Of a stretch of 24,970 nt of DNA, positions 10,019-19,329 are shown one piece after another. This stretch comes from Plakobranchus ocellatus. Its lineage: Eukaryota > Mollusca > Gastropoda > Plakobranchidae. The stretch spans positions 222,730-247,699 of the forward strand of contig BLXT01002816.1 of NCBI GenBank assembly GCA_019648995.1. Direction: 5' to 3'. The notes under the pieces were generated by a model. The model was not told the origin of the DNA, searched no databases, and was given only the letters and a program-made list of their open reading frames with translations. How positions within the stretch are numbered: position 1 is the first letter of the stretch; every line of letters starts with the position of its first letter. Both the position numbers and the translations under genes were made by a program.

Positions 10019-10746
10019 GGGTCAAAACGCGAATTGCCGTACAGAAAAGCACTAAAAACGTGACATTTTGCAAGGAGGGCTCTCTTTACCTCCCCTCCCC
10101 CGAAAAAGCAAAGAGTTATAAACTGCTAACTGGCCTCATTTATATAGGCGAGCCATAGTGCATAGCCACACAGCGCCTCGAGGGCAATGTGCTTCTCTCT
10201 TCTTAGTGGCCTATAGGTCACTGTGTACGTTACTTTGGTGTTACATTTTGATCTATTTTTAAAACATCGTCTGTTTGTTTATTTATGCTTTATTTTTGTT
10301 AATGCCGCGTTTCACATGAAAGACAAATAGCCAAACTATCAAATTAAAAAAAAAACCGCGGTAATAAAAAAAACNNNNNNNNNNNNNNNNNNNNNNNNNN
10401 NNNNNNNNNNNNNNNNNNNNNNNNNNNNNNNNNNNNNNNNNNNNNNNNNNNNNNNNNNNNNNNNNNNNNNNNNNNNNNNNNNNNNNNNNNNNNNNNNNNN
10501 NNNNNNNNNNNNNNNNNNNNNNNNNNNNNNNNNNNNNNNNNNNNNNNNNNNNNNNNNNNNNNNNNNNNNNNNNNNNNNNNNNNNNNNNNNNNNNNNNNNN
10601 NNNNNNNNNNNNNTTTTATATGAAAGTATTGGCGATTTCTAAGCTTGTGAGGCTATAGATATTGCGGGGCCCGTATAAGGCCCCGTAAAAATTTTTGGCC
10701 CAAGGGCAAATAAAGAAAAACGCTCCGTAAAAGCGTCGACTCTTTC
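10019..10746. mobile_element. Candidate non-autonomous transposon between TA repeats
   Basis: The sequence between the two TA microsatellites differs from the rest of the intron. It is richer in GC and CpG (GTCAAAACGCGAATTGCC, AGCGCCTCGAGGGC) and lacks the intron's poly(T) style. Its right end has two compact hairpins. The first is CGGGGCC/GGCCCCG with a 7-nt loop (10665-10685); the second is ACGCT/AGCGT with a 7-nt loop (10720-10736), ending 10 nt before the TA repeat. A terminal hairpin followed by ~10 nt, and a TC near the left end, recall Helitron-like elements, but a CTRR end is not evident. An assembly gap removes the middle. Confidence 0.4.
10375..10613. other. Assembly gap (239 N)
   Basis: A run of 239 ambiguous bases. 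It falls inside the TE-like stretch between two TA microsatellites, which suggests the assembler failed on a repeat. Confidence 1.
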
Positions 10747-10788
<42 letters not shown>

Positions 10789-10794
10789 TATATA
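10747..10794. repeat. (TA)n microsatellite
   Basis: About 48 bases of TA repeat with a single G interruption at 10770. Confidence 0.97.
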
Positions 10795-11613
10795 ATTATC
10801 TTTATTTTATTCTTTTTTATATCCTTTTTTAATATGTGGAAATGCAAATTTGCTCGTAAACTTTTAGTTTTTGATAAAATTTTATTTATTGGTTTGCTTC
10901 ATGGAATGCAGTCTCTATTCCGTTCTTTGTCTGATCATAACTTGCATCATTAGAAATAGAAGGTTGTCAATATATGTGCATATTAATCAAACTGCTATGG
11001 ACAAATATTATAATGTTAGTTTCATTGTAAAAAATGTGTTTCAAGGTCGTTTTCTATGAGCAGAAACTGTTCAGTATAAAGCCAGTAGTTTGCATTTGGC
11101 ATTAAACTATTTTATAGTTTTTTTGTTTCCACTCCTTTCCCTATTTGTAACAGCTTTGATCATGATAGTGATGTCAGTTATGTTTTCTCCCTTTAAAAGG
11201 TCTTGGGAATAATTTTTCTTGCAACTGTTGTGTAAAAGAACATTGAATTTTTTGCCTTTTGATCATTAGTTTTGTTCCAACCATCTCTGGGCTAAGCAGG
11301 TCCAGCTTCACTCATATCACTGCCTTCTCCTAAAAGGTGGGCTAACTTGTGGTCACCCACATACATTCTTATCTCAAGCCATTCTTGAAATCATAAAATT
11401 ATTAATGAACATATATTCCTTTTGTAAAAGCACTCAGCTATTATATGACTTTAAACTAATCATCTTTTGCTTGTAAAAACTAAGGTGCACTTTACTTGGA
11501 TGATTTTCAAAACTTAGCCATAACTTCTTTCCTTTAGCTTTGGCTTCCTTTTTTTGTTTTCACATATTTTTTAATCTTGCATATTTTTTCGTTTAACAAA
11601 TTTTTTTTATTAG

Positions 11614-11688
11614 AGACAGGATGCTTTTATGGTGACTTCCCCTCAGTCCATGCCTGTTATGCCTGGTCAAGCGATCCCGACATCTTCG
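11614..11688 (+). CDS. MED15: MED15 exon 6: linker, boundaries uncertain
   Basis: After TTTTTTTTATTAG the frame reads RQDAFMVTSPQSMPVMPG and then QAIPTSS. A second acceptor six bases later (GACAG|GAT, exon start 11620) would drop Arg-Gln and keep phase. To join exon 7 at its first acceptor in phase 0, the exon must end at 11688, using the weak donor GTTGGT. The better donor GTGAAG at 11693 would add Val plus one base and fits only if exon 7 begins at 12010. Composition (Pro, Met, Ser) fits the MED15 linker. Confidence 0.75.
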
Positions 11689-11987
11689 GTTGGTGAAGCT
11701 CTTTTTTTTTTTTGCCTTTTCTATTAATTTGTAGGTAATATTTTTTACCTTGGGAAAGAAGGAAAGGATAGTAATTAGCAAAATGGTAAAGGAAACAATC
11801 TGGGAAAGAAGTAACTTGAAAAACCTCAGCACAATATTTTACAGCTCAATAGCTACTATCACACATTTTCCCCTTTCATAGCTTTAAGCATTTATCGTCA
11901 AGGAGTAGTTTATTTTTTTAAATACTTAGCTTAATTTGAAAAAGGAATGAATGAAAGATTTACCTGTCATTTACCTTTTTTCTTTAG
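11689..11987 (+). other. MED15 intron 6 (299 bp)
   Basis: The shortest intron. It begins GTTGGT and ends in a T-rich tract with CTTTAG. The antisense frame crossing it has no recognisable domain. Confidence 0.75.
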
Positions 11988-12062
11988 ATGGGCTACCAGC
12001 AGGCTCCAGGGGGACCAGTGAGACCAATGGGACCCATGGGGATGGCAGGACAATATATGGCA
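11988..12062 (+). CDS. MED15: MED15 exon 7: Met/Gly/Pro linker
   Basis: Encodes MGYQQAPGGPVRPMGPMG and then MAGQYMA (25 residues). It must be read in phase 0, because the alternative frame hits a stop in exon 8 straight after the splice. The acceptor TTTTTTCTTTAG and donor GTAAGT (12063) are strong. An internal AG at 12008-12009 offers a shorter version compatible with the alternative exon 6 donor. Confidence 0.88.
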
Positions 12063-12542
12063 GTAAGTTAATTTGCTCACTGTAGCAGTATTCTAACAAG
12101 TCTTATCTTGCTTTAAAAAAAAAAATGAACACAGTCTCTTGTTTTGATTGTTTATAGGTAACAAGCCAACCATTGATAGAGTTGGTGTTTGGTAATTTCC
12201 TTACAGCAAATTTGCCATGATGTATTGTATACTTTTGAGATACTAAAATTTTTCTATTATAGTTGTTTGTTTGTCTTGGAATAATTCAATTTAAATTGGC
12301 TTTGATTTTTTTTTTTCACTTTTTTCATGACTGTCCATCCCTCTCACATGTAGCTGTTGAGAAATTAATATACATGCCTTTAAAATTCTTAGTTTCATTT
12401 TGCTGGATTAACTTTTCTATTTGTTTCACATTTGACATTGATTTGCTTGTCTCCTCACATTGGGAATATTTTACTAATACAAGTTTAATATAAATTTTGT
12501 TGTATATCAAGAGTAGCCAAATATCAGACAAAGCAATAAAAA

Positions 12543-12560
12543 TTACTCACATGTGAGTAA
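12543..12560. repeat. 18-bp perfect palindrome
   Basis: TTACTCACATGTGAGTAA reads the same on both strands and contains a central CACATGTG E-box. It may be chance, or a dimeric bHLH-type site. Confidence 0.8.
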
Positions 12561-13116
12561 ATCTCTGGCCAAAAGGGGGAACATTTTCCCACTTGAAAAA
12601 AACTGTGGCAAACGTAAAAAGGAACAACAAAATTTTTTCTCTTCAAAAGTTGGAGTCAAAAAAGGGACCACAAAGTAGGCCTAAAATTTCATAGTTGGTT
12701 GCAATTTTAAATATTGTGAGAAGTGTTCAAATGAAGGAGCAGCTTTAGATTGCTTCTTGGAGTTTCATAGATTACAATACAAGTCAAGTGAATCCAGGGA
12801 ATGTTGTGTACATAGGCATGATACAAGAATGTAGAGAGAGGTGATAACAAAGAGAGAGAATCTTGGGATTGAATGATGAAATAGCTTGCTGGAAAGAAAG
12901 TAATAATCTCCAAATAAAATTGATATTTATGGAGGCCATGCTCAAAAGTAAGACATTTGGTTTTACGGTTGATATGATGGAGGTCAAATAAAGTGCTTTA
13001 AATATAACAATTCTCTATTTCGTAATATAAGTAGATGAAAGTTGATGTAATGCCCCTTTTTATCTTCTCTTGCCCTATTGTATATGAATCTGGAGATTTT
13101 ACGTAATTCCAGGGCA

Positions 13117-13202
13117 ACAATAGTTTTAATACTATAGTATTGTGAATACAAAATACCTCACAATAGTTTTAATACTAGAGTCCTGTGAATACAAAATACC
13201 TT
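13117..13202. repeat. 43-bp tandem duplication in intron 7
   Basis: ACAATAGTTTTAATACTA at 13117 recurs at 13160, each followed by TGTGAATACAAAATACCT. A few differences in the middle (TAGTATTG versus GAGTCCTG) show some age. Confidence 0.93.
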
Positions 13203-14062
13203 AGGAAAGATTTTAATTTTCATAAGATTTAGCCAAACTGTGGAAAATGAAAGTCTAGATTTTCTGTTCTGTGGCTGTTATCTTAGCTAGAGAAATCATT
13301 TTTTTATGCTAGTACTATTTTTTTTTTATTTTTTTGGTCCTTTTTGTGACAAAGACAAAAACTTTCCAAATAGATTTTTCTTTCCTTTTTTTTTTTCTTT
13401 AAATTTTGTGGTAGATGTAGAAAAGTTGATCCTGAAATTGTTAAAATCATACTTTTTGTTAGAAATTAGCTTCTTGCATCATTTATAGATGCTGAACCAG
13501 AATGGCCCTGAATTTCAAGCAAAATAAGAAGCAGTTAAGACACTTTTAAAAAGGTGTGATATCTTTCTCTTAAATCTCAACATTATTTTTCAGATTTGTT
13601 CAAACAATGCTTTTTTAATATAAATGCACATAATTTTCTGATCTATTGCCTGGCATGATTATTCTATGTGTTCTGCATGATAGAATGTAGTTTAGCAGAC
13701 ATCCTTTAAAATCTGTATCTTTTGTATTTGATGTTTGTAATGATTTCTTTAGCCTTTAAAACATTTTGAATAATCTTTGTTGTGATCCCCTTTGCATGTT
13801 TTAAACCATTTTTTATCCCCTTTTTCTGTTTTCATCTCTAAATAAGGTTTAACTAGTAGGAAAGAAAAAAAGACATGTGCTCTGTTAGGGTACACTAAAT
13901 TAATGAGCAGATTAATTTATGGAGATCTCATTTGGAAAGACCAATACCCAGAGGCCTTTATTATTTGTCTGCTTATAAATGAAGCTCGATCTTCAGACAA
14001 TTTTCTTTGAAAATAAGATAAAATATTTACTTTTAAGCCCAATATATTTTTTTTCATTGCAG

Positions 14063-14112
14063 GGCCGTGATCCAAACATGATAGCCATGCCTATGCAGGG
14101 TCCAAACCAGGG
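14063..14112 (+). CDS. MED15: MED15 exon 8: linker
   Basis: Encodes GRDPNMIAMPMQGPNQ plus two bases. Phase 0 in, phase 2 out. The acceptor TTTTTTTTCATTGCAG is strong; the donor is GG|GTATGA at 14113. The short Met/Pro-rich piece continues the linker. Confidence 0.9.
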
Positions 14113-14911
14113 GTATGATTTAAAACAAAGTGCTTAGGCATATAAATGCCTTATAAATTATGTTACATATGGAGTTCAGTGGTTTTAATAATTAAACAGT
14201 TTGAGGAAATATTTTTCCTTTTCATGATCTGTCAATAAAATTTCCCTTTCCAGCTTGTAGGCCATGTTTCAAACATATATAGCCTTTTTCAAAAGTGCTT
14301 GTCATTAAAGCAGTGACTAGGTTAGACCTTGTGTTAAATGGAGGTGTATGAAGGTTTCAAATTTTTTCACTAATATTGTTCTAAATGTTTGGGTAATTGA
14401 GAGTAGAAGTTTAGCATTCTCACATTATTAGTCTATTTTCAGCCCTATCTGATCAAAGAGAAATAAAGAATCTAAATGCTGGGATTCTTTTTATTTCACA
14501 AAGCAGTTGAAATAGAGCTGTTGAGAGTACTTATATGAATATGCAATGTGAAATAGAGCTGTTGAGAGTACTTATATGAATATGCAATGTCAAATAACGG
14601 GGAGGGGAAAAATCAGATTACATCAAGCTTTGAGCTTTTGAATGGCTTTTTAATCTTTTTTAGACACTTAAAGCAAGGGTTAGTTTACCTGTAAGTTGAA
14701 ATCTTGATTGCATAGAAAGGCAGGCAAGTGCAGTCATTTTGTAAACCACTTTTCACTTGATATTTCAAGAAGTGCTTTAAACAGAATTTATGTACAACAT
14801 TGATATGCAGTAAAAGTAAAAAAATTATGTGTTCTTTTGCCTTTTTTTTGTTTGTTGTTTAAAGTTGTATTTTTTTACAGCTATTTGACAGTGTGTATTA
14901 CAATTTACCAG
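14113..14911 (+). other. MED15 intron 8 (799 bp)
   Basis: AT-rich. Its only notable content is a perfect 41-bp tandem duplication. Confidence 0.85.
14509..14590. repeat. Perfect 41-bp tandem duplication in intron 8
   Basis: The 41-bp unit begins GAAATAGAGCTGTTGAGAGT and ends GAATATGCAATGT. It occurs twice in direct succession (14509-14549 and 14550-14590) with no differences, so the duplication is recent. Confidence 0.98.
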
Positions 14912-15030
14912 GTCACCACTTCAGATGATGGCTTCACCCATGACTAGCCACACAGGCATGATGCCCTCTCCTGTTGGGGCTCGGACCCAGGTTGGAGTGC
15001 CTTCTCCAAACCAGATGCTGCATACTCCAG
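14912..15030 (+). CDS. MED15: MED15 exon 9: Ser/Pro/Met linker
   Basis: The split codon gives Gly247, then SPLQMMASPMTSHTGMMPSP and VGVPSPNQMLHTP. Phase 2 in, phase 1 out. The acceptor is CAATTTACCAG; the donor G|GTGCAC at 15031 is mediocre. The SP-rich, Met-rich character matches the MED15 segment just before the conserved C-terminal region. Confidence 0.9.
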
Positions 15031-16578
15031 GTGCACATGCTATTTTTGTCCTTCTCTTTCTTACTCTGTCTTTTTCTAGTCTGTTCTTTCTCAGTTTGTC
15101 CATCTATCAAGTTAACCTTCTCAAGTGTTTCAATTTATTATTGCATCTTGATTTCTTTAGGTTATAAAGAGAACTCAATGTTTAAATCTTGTCCTTAAAA
15201 TAGATAAGAGGGAACAAAATTTTTTTGGGGTCGAAAATTTTCTTCCATGCACTTTTATAATGATTTAGTCGTAAAAACTGGAGGGAAAAAAACCATAAAT
15301 GACATAATTGGGTGCAATCTCTTACTATTTTGCAAGTTGTGGTACTTTGAGTTTTGTTTAGTTTAAGTTAGCTAAATGGTAAATGCAAACCCATTTTTTC
15401 AAAACATGCAACTTTTCATGACAAATTTTGACTAAAAACCTTTAACGCAAATTAAATGGGAAATGACAACAACATTTTAGAAATATAATCAGGATGAAAA
15501 CTGGGGGTTCGATAAAAGGACAAAGAAAAGGGCTGATAATTTTTTTCATACTATTACCTGATAAGTTGATGGAAACTTGATATGCCTGTAGTACCTTACT
15601 AATTCACTTTAAGCTTTTCCTGCTGTAAATTTGATGTCAGAAATAGCCTCCTTGAGCAATATTATTTTATTTTACATCAAGTTGTCAAATCCTTTAACAG
15701 AAAAATGAATCAAGTGGAAATACTCTCAAAAGGGACAAAGGAAAGTTGTAATCTCTAGTCTTTCAACGACATTGGAAATCTCATTATTTTATTATTTATT
15801 TTTTTACATTTATATTTTCTGTAGAGTTTATTCTCGCCTGATATTGTATCTTTGAAGATTACTGTGAAAAATTTATTCATGAACATTTTAAGTAACTAAA
15901 AACCCCCCACATTAGGTGGTTTAATTGTCATTCACAAATACATAATTTACTGTACAGTGATCAACAGACTCTTTACTAAGCTATTTGATTTTTAAAACTT
16001 GACTTTGAATTATCTCATTAATTTGTAAGAAGTCCTGAAGAGGAAGAGACAGGTCATTTAGATGCAAAGATCAACAATGTATGAGTTTTAAGTTAAATAG
16101 GGGAAAAAAAGAAAGCTGACGATATTTACATCCAGACCATAAACTAAGCATGCGAGCAATCCAGCCTAATAATAATAACATGGTTGTTCTTGATATTACA
16201 TTCATCAGTTGAAACCTCCATTTTTTTTCTTTTGTCAGTATTGGTGATATTGGATATTATCAGTTTAAATTATGATTTACTCTAATGATATTTTTTTTTG
16301 TTTTTTTAATATGAAGGTCAAAGACCTTTTGTAAAATTCACAAGAGGCTAATAAATTAAGACTTGAAATGATTGTTTTTTATTAACTCAGCCAGCTGACA
16401 AGTATTTTTGTACATTCATGTAGCACACTGCTGTGATCAAATAAAAGATGGTGCTGCAATACTTTAATTCCTGGTGTATATTTTTTGTTATTTTCCTTTT
16501 CATTTAATCACAGCAGTGTGCTGCTTTTGGCAGTTTCTTTGTTAATCTTGTTTAAGACAATGCGCTCTGCGTTTATAG
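15031..16578 (+). other. MED15 intron 9 (~1.55-1.63 kb)
   Basis: AT-rich, with no further exon recognised. Just before exon 10 it contains a long imperfect hairpin (16423-16521). Its 3' boundary depends on which exon 10 acceptor is used. Confidence 0.75.
16423..16521 (+). repeat. Long hairpin / inverted repeat upstream of exon 10
   Basis: GCACACTGCTGTGAT at 16423-16437 is an exact reverse complement of ATCACAGCAGTGTGC at 16507-16521. Pairing continues inward with AAAT/ATTT and AAAAG/CTTTT, with one mismatch and one bulged C. This gives 24 paired bases around a 48-nt loop. The shape could be a small RNA precursor, a splicing-regulatory stem or the ends of a tiny inverted-repeat element. Confidence 0.6.
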
Positions 16579-16791
16579 CTAAAGAAAGCTATCCTTTTGT
16601 CCGTCTCCGCAATCCCCCGGTCGGCTACCACTGGCATCCTTCACCAGGTAACGTTGTTACAGAGCCCAGTCCTGGGCCACCCAGCACATCCCAGGAGGAG
16701 CTTGAGTATGTGAAAAAACTTGAGAAACTTTCACGCTACATAGAGCCTTTGCGAAAGTTTGTCCAGGATGCAGAGAAGAAAACCGATGAAG
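16579..16791 (+). CDS. MED15: MED15 exon 10: start of conserved C-terminal region
   Basis: The secure part encodes EPSPGPPSTSQEELEYVKKL, then EKLSRYIEPLRKFV and QDAEKKTDE. The motif KLSRYIEPLR is diagnostic of MED15 (human has KQLSKYIEPLR). Exon 9 ends in phase 1, and three acceptors keep phase: 16579 (TTTATAG), 16648 (CTTCACCAG) and 16663 (GTTACAG). I list the longest because 16590-16647 is strikingly GC-rich and open in this frame, unlike the introns. The extra residues (for example RLRNPPVGYHWHPSPG) are not recognised as conserved. The donor is G|GTGAGT at 16792, phase 1. Confidence 0.88.
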
Positions 16792-17446
16792 GTGAGTGTT
16801 CTAGTCCACAGATTATAGCTCATACATTGCAGGCATTTATAAAGTTCATTCTTTGCTATGCACTCAGCATTTCTTGCAATGATTTCATGTTGTGTTTCTC
16901 ACACGTTTTGTGAGTCTTGAAACTGGTTGAAATAATTGAGGTGTCATTGGTAACACTTTTTTTTTTTTGCACACACCTTTAAATTACATTTTTTTCCTTT
17001 TTAAAATCCTTAGAATTAAATTTTGAATGATTATGTGTTGGCCCAGAATAAATTTTTATGTGTAGTTAATTGTTACCATTGCAAGGTTAGAGGATGGTGG
17101 CTTAGGATGCATTGATGGTCTGATATGTAAAATCAGACTTGGGAATCAATGAGACAAATATCAAGACCTTGCCTTGAGTATTTCTGATTATTCTTCTAGT
17201 CTGCAGAATCATTTTGTTGTGTAACGTTGCTTTTTGTGTTCCTAAATATCACTTAGCTTCTGAGTAAAATTTAATTTGTTTCTTTCTGATTGGTCATCAT
17301 CAAATATTTGCCTTATTGTAGCAGAATCTCATTTGAGTCGTTTTTCAGCTGTAAAATTCCTTCCCTTAAAACAGCACATTGATTTCTAATTTTCAAATAT
17401 TTTTGAAACAAGCCCACTCTGAATCTGGAGCTCTCAGAATGCTTCA

Positions 17447-17713
17447 ATATTCGCCTCCTCCTTCTCTTCATCTTTCTTTTTCCTTCTCTTCATCTTTCTT
17501 TCTCTTTCCTTCTCTTTCTCTCTTCTTTTATCTTCATCTCTTTCTTTCTTCATTGTCTTTTTTTTCTTTCTATTTTTCTTTTTCCTTCCTCTTCCTCTCT
17601 CTTATTTTTTTTTTCATCTTCTTTTTCTTTCTCCTTTTCTCACTTTCTTTCCAGTGCCCTCTCTTTCCTCATCCTCCTCGCCCTCTCCCCTTTAACTCCT
17701 CCTCTTCCTCCAT
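17447..17713 (+). repeat. ~270-bp polypyrimidine tract
   Basis: Almost only C and T on the + strand, built from degenerate TTTCTTTCT, CTTCTCTT and CCTCCTC words. It is much longer than any splice-acceptor tract and lies about 470 bases before exon 11. Confidence 0.95.
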
Positions 17714-17767
17714 CCAAGCATTTAGGCCATATAAAAGATTTCACGTTCTTAATGAGGTGCTTTTTCT

Positions 17768-17824
17768 GTGGCATATTGGTTTATTGCTGGGCAATAATCA
17801 GAAGATCATGGGATCAAATCCTGT
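17768..17824 (+). repeat. Degraded tRNA-derived SINE head
   Basis: TGGCATATTGG at 17769-17779 resembles the tRNA box A (TRGCNNAGYNGG). GGATCAAATCC at 17811-17821 matches box B (GGTTCGANTCC) at 9 of 11 positions. The ~31-nt spacing between them is right for a tRNA. The sequence lacks a closed acceptor stem and has substitutions at invariant positions, so it is a relic of a tRNA-derived SINE or a tRNA pseudogene, not a working tRNA. Confidence 0.55.
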
Positions 17825-18187
17825 ATTAAGGGCCTAGCAGGCAGCTGTGTGATAGACTGCTGAGTGGTAAGATTGGTTAGAGAATTTATATTCTGTGAGG
17901 TGGAGAAATATAAAAAGCTTCTTAGTTGTTAAATTTTTCAGAATTTAGAAACTTAATTAAAATGTTCAATCAAGCACATTCTTGCAAGACACTGCCAAAA
18001 GCAAGCTTGAATTTGAATTTTAAATTTTTTTTTAAAATGAAGATCAAAAATGCTTAAAACACATTTGAAAATTACTAATACTAACTTGCTTAGCATACAA
18101 GCTGAATTTGTTCTGTCTCAGGGGCAAGCATAGCTTTAGACCTTCCTCTATCAAAATAACATTTTTTTTGTGCTGTTTGTTTTACAG

Positions 18188-18251
18188 AAAGCATCAAAAG
18201 CTGCAAGAAGATGAAGAAATTGCTAGTCATACTTACAGATCCGAAGAACAG
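18188..18251 (+). CDS. MED15: MED15 exon 11: LLVILTDP motif
   Basis: After TGTTTGTTTTACAG, a split Glu codon is followed by SIKSCKKMKKLLVILTDPKN plus two bases. This aligns with the human KMKSLLDILTDPSKR segment. The frame used is not the one with the longest simple open frame here; phase continuity from exon 10 (phase 1) selects it. The donor is GTTTGT at 18252, phase 2 out. Confidence 0.95.
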
Positions 18252-19280
18252 GTTTGTAGTCATTATCTGATTCTAAAAATGGGGCTTGTGTTGTGAGACT
18301 GGTTTGGTCAAGCTGGAAGTCACAAACAAGTTTTGGTAAACAGTTATTCCAATTCCTTATTCTCTGTATTTGTTTTTTTTTTTTTTTGAATGATTGATTG
18401 CTTCCATCTTGACATACAATAAACTTATATCCATGCAGTGTGTGCTAATGACAATTGAAGTAGAGGAAGCAGTCGGTAAAATATCTGAATCTTTAAATAT
18501 CTTATCTACGACTCATTTAAGCTTGTTTCAAAACTTATGACTTCAGAATTTGAGACTGAAAATTGTTTTCTTTAAATTGATATTTTAATGCATATGTATT
18601 TTCTTGTTTCTTTGCCTTTGAAAAATTATTATTGTTTTATCCTTAATACATTATTTAAAAAAAAAAAATGATTGTGAGTGTAAAATTTGTATTGGTTATG
18701 AGCCTTCTAGTTAAATAATATGTTCTCTCTATTCACTAGCACTTCATTTAAATATGTGTTATCCATAAATAATCTTTCTCATATAGAATTCTTGAATTAT
18801 CTTATAAGTTAGTTTCATTTTCAGGGTTATTATATCATCATTTTGAAATTCCATAGATGCCAGACACTAAAGCCTGGGAGAAAAAATTTGATATTTTATT
18901 TTAGTTTGAAGAAATTTTACAAGATTAAAACAAGATTTCCCTAAAACATCTTTAAAACATCACAAATAAGACATAGGTCACAATAATTTGAAAGTCTTTG
19001 ATCAAGAAAAAAGTTCTTGAAAATTTTTTTATTTACTTTGTAGGGATTAAAAAATGATAAATTTGAGTAACAGATTTTTTATAACAAAATATGAAATTTA
19101 TATTGAACTAAAAATGAGGAATATGAAATCCCAGTTTCAAATCTTTTATTCACGGAATGCAACTCATTGGCAATAATTCCATGGTGAACAGTGTCTGGCA
19201 GCTTAAGACTTTCTATCCAATATTCTGATGACATGCGTTTTTGGGTCCATCAGTTTTTTTCCTTTTAATATCAATCGCAG
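18252..19280 (+). other. MED15 intron 11 (1,029 bp)
   Basis: AT-rich with homopolymer runs. No gene, RNA or clear repeat is seen. Confidence 0.85.
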
Positions 19281-19329
19281 AGTCCGTATGGAAGTGCTGG
19301 ATAAATGTGAGCAAGCCTTGCTTAAACTG
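19281..19329 (+). CDS. MED15: MED15 exon 12: LxKCEQALxKL helix
   Basis: The split codon gives Arg, then VRMEVLDKCEQALLKL. This corresponds to the human segment with LQKCEIALEKL. The acceptor is ATCAATCGCAG and the donor GTATGT is at 19330, phase 0 out. Confidence 0.95.

Larger units (their letters stand above)
9518..11613 (+). other. MED15 intron 5 (2,096 bp with assembly gap)
   Basis: Contains a near-perfect 43-bp duplication, two TA microsatellites, a TE-like stretch between them and a run of N. A small in-frame linker exon hidden in the gap cannot be excluded, but none is required, because exon 5 ends and exon 6 begins in phase 0. Confidence 0.75.
12063..14062 (+). other. MED15 intron 7 (2,000 bp)
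   Basis: AT-rich. It holds an 18-bp perfect palindrome with an E-box centre and a 43-bp tandem duplication. The frames at 12263-12493, 12325-12531, 12707-12987 and 13306-13488 have no recognisable domain and are not called. Confidence 0.8.
16792..18187 (+). other. MED15 intron 10 (1,396 bp)
   Basis: Contains a long pyrimidine tract and, right after it, a tRNA-like SINE relic. The open frame at 17379-17837 is a translation of the pyrimidine tract (Ser/Phe/Leu only) and is not a gene. Confidence 0.85.

Noticed and set aside
16485..16560. Hydrophobic N-terminal part of the open frame leading into exon 10
   Set aside because: It lies upstream of usable acceptors, begins without an ATG and overlaps the hairpin, so it is intronic.
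17768..17824. Functional tRNA gene
   Set aside because: Boxes A and B are recognisable, but invariant bases are changed and no paired acceptor stem is seen.
17379..17837. 152-residue open frame in intron 10
   Set aside because: It is a translation of the polypyrimidine tract plus a SINE relic; no start context or domain.
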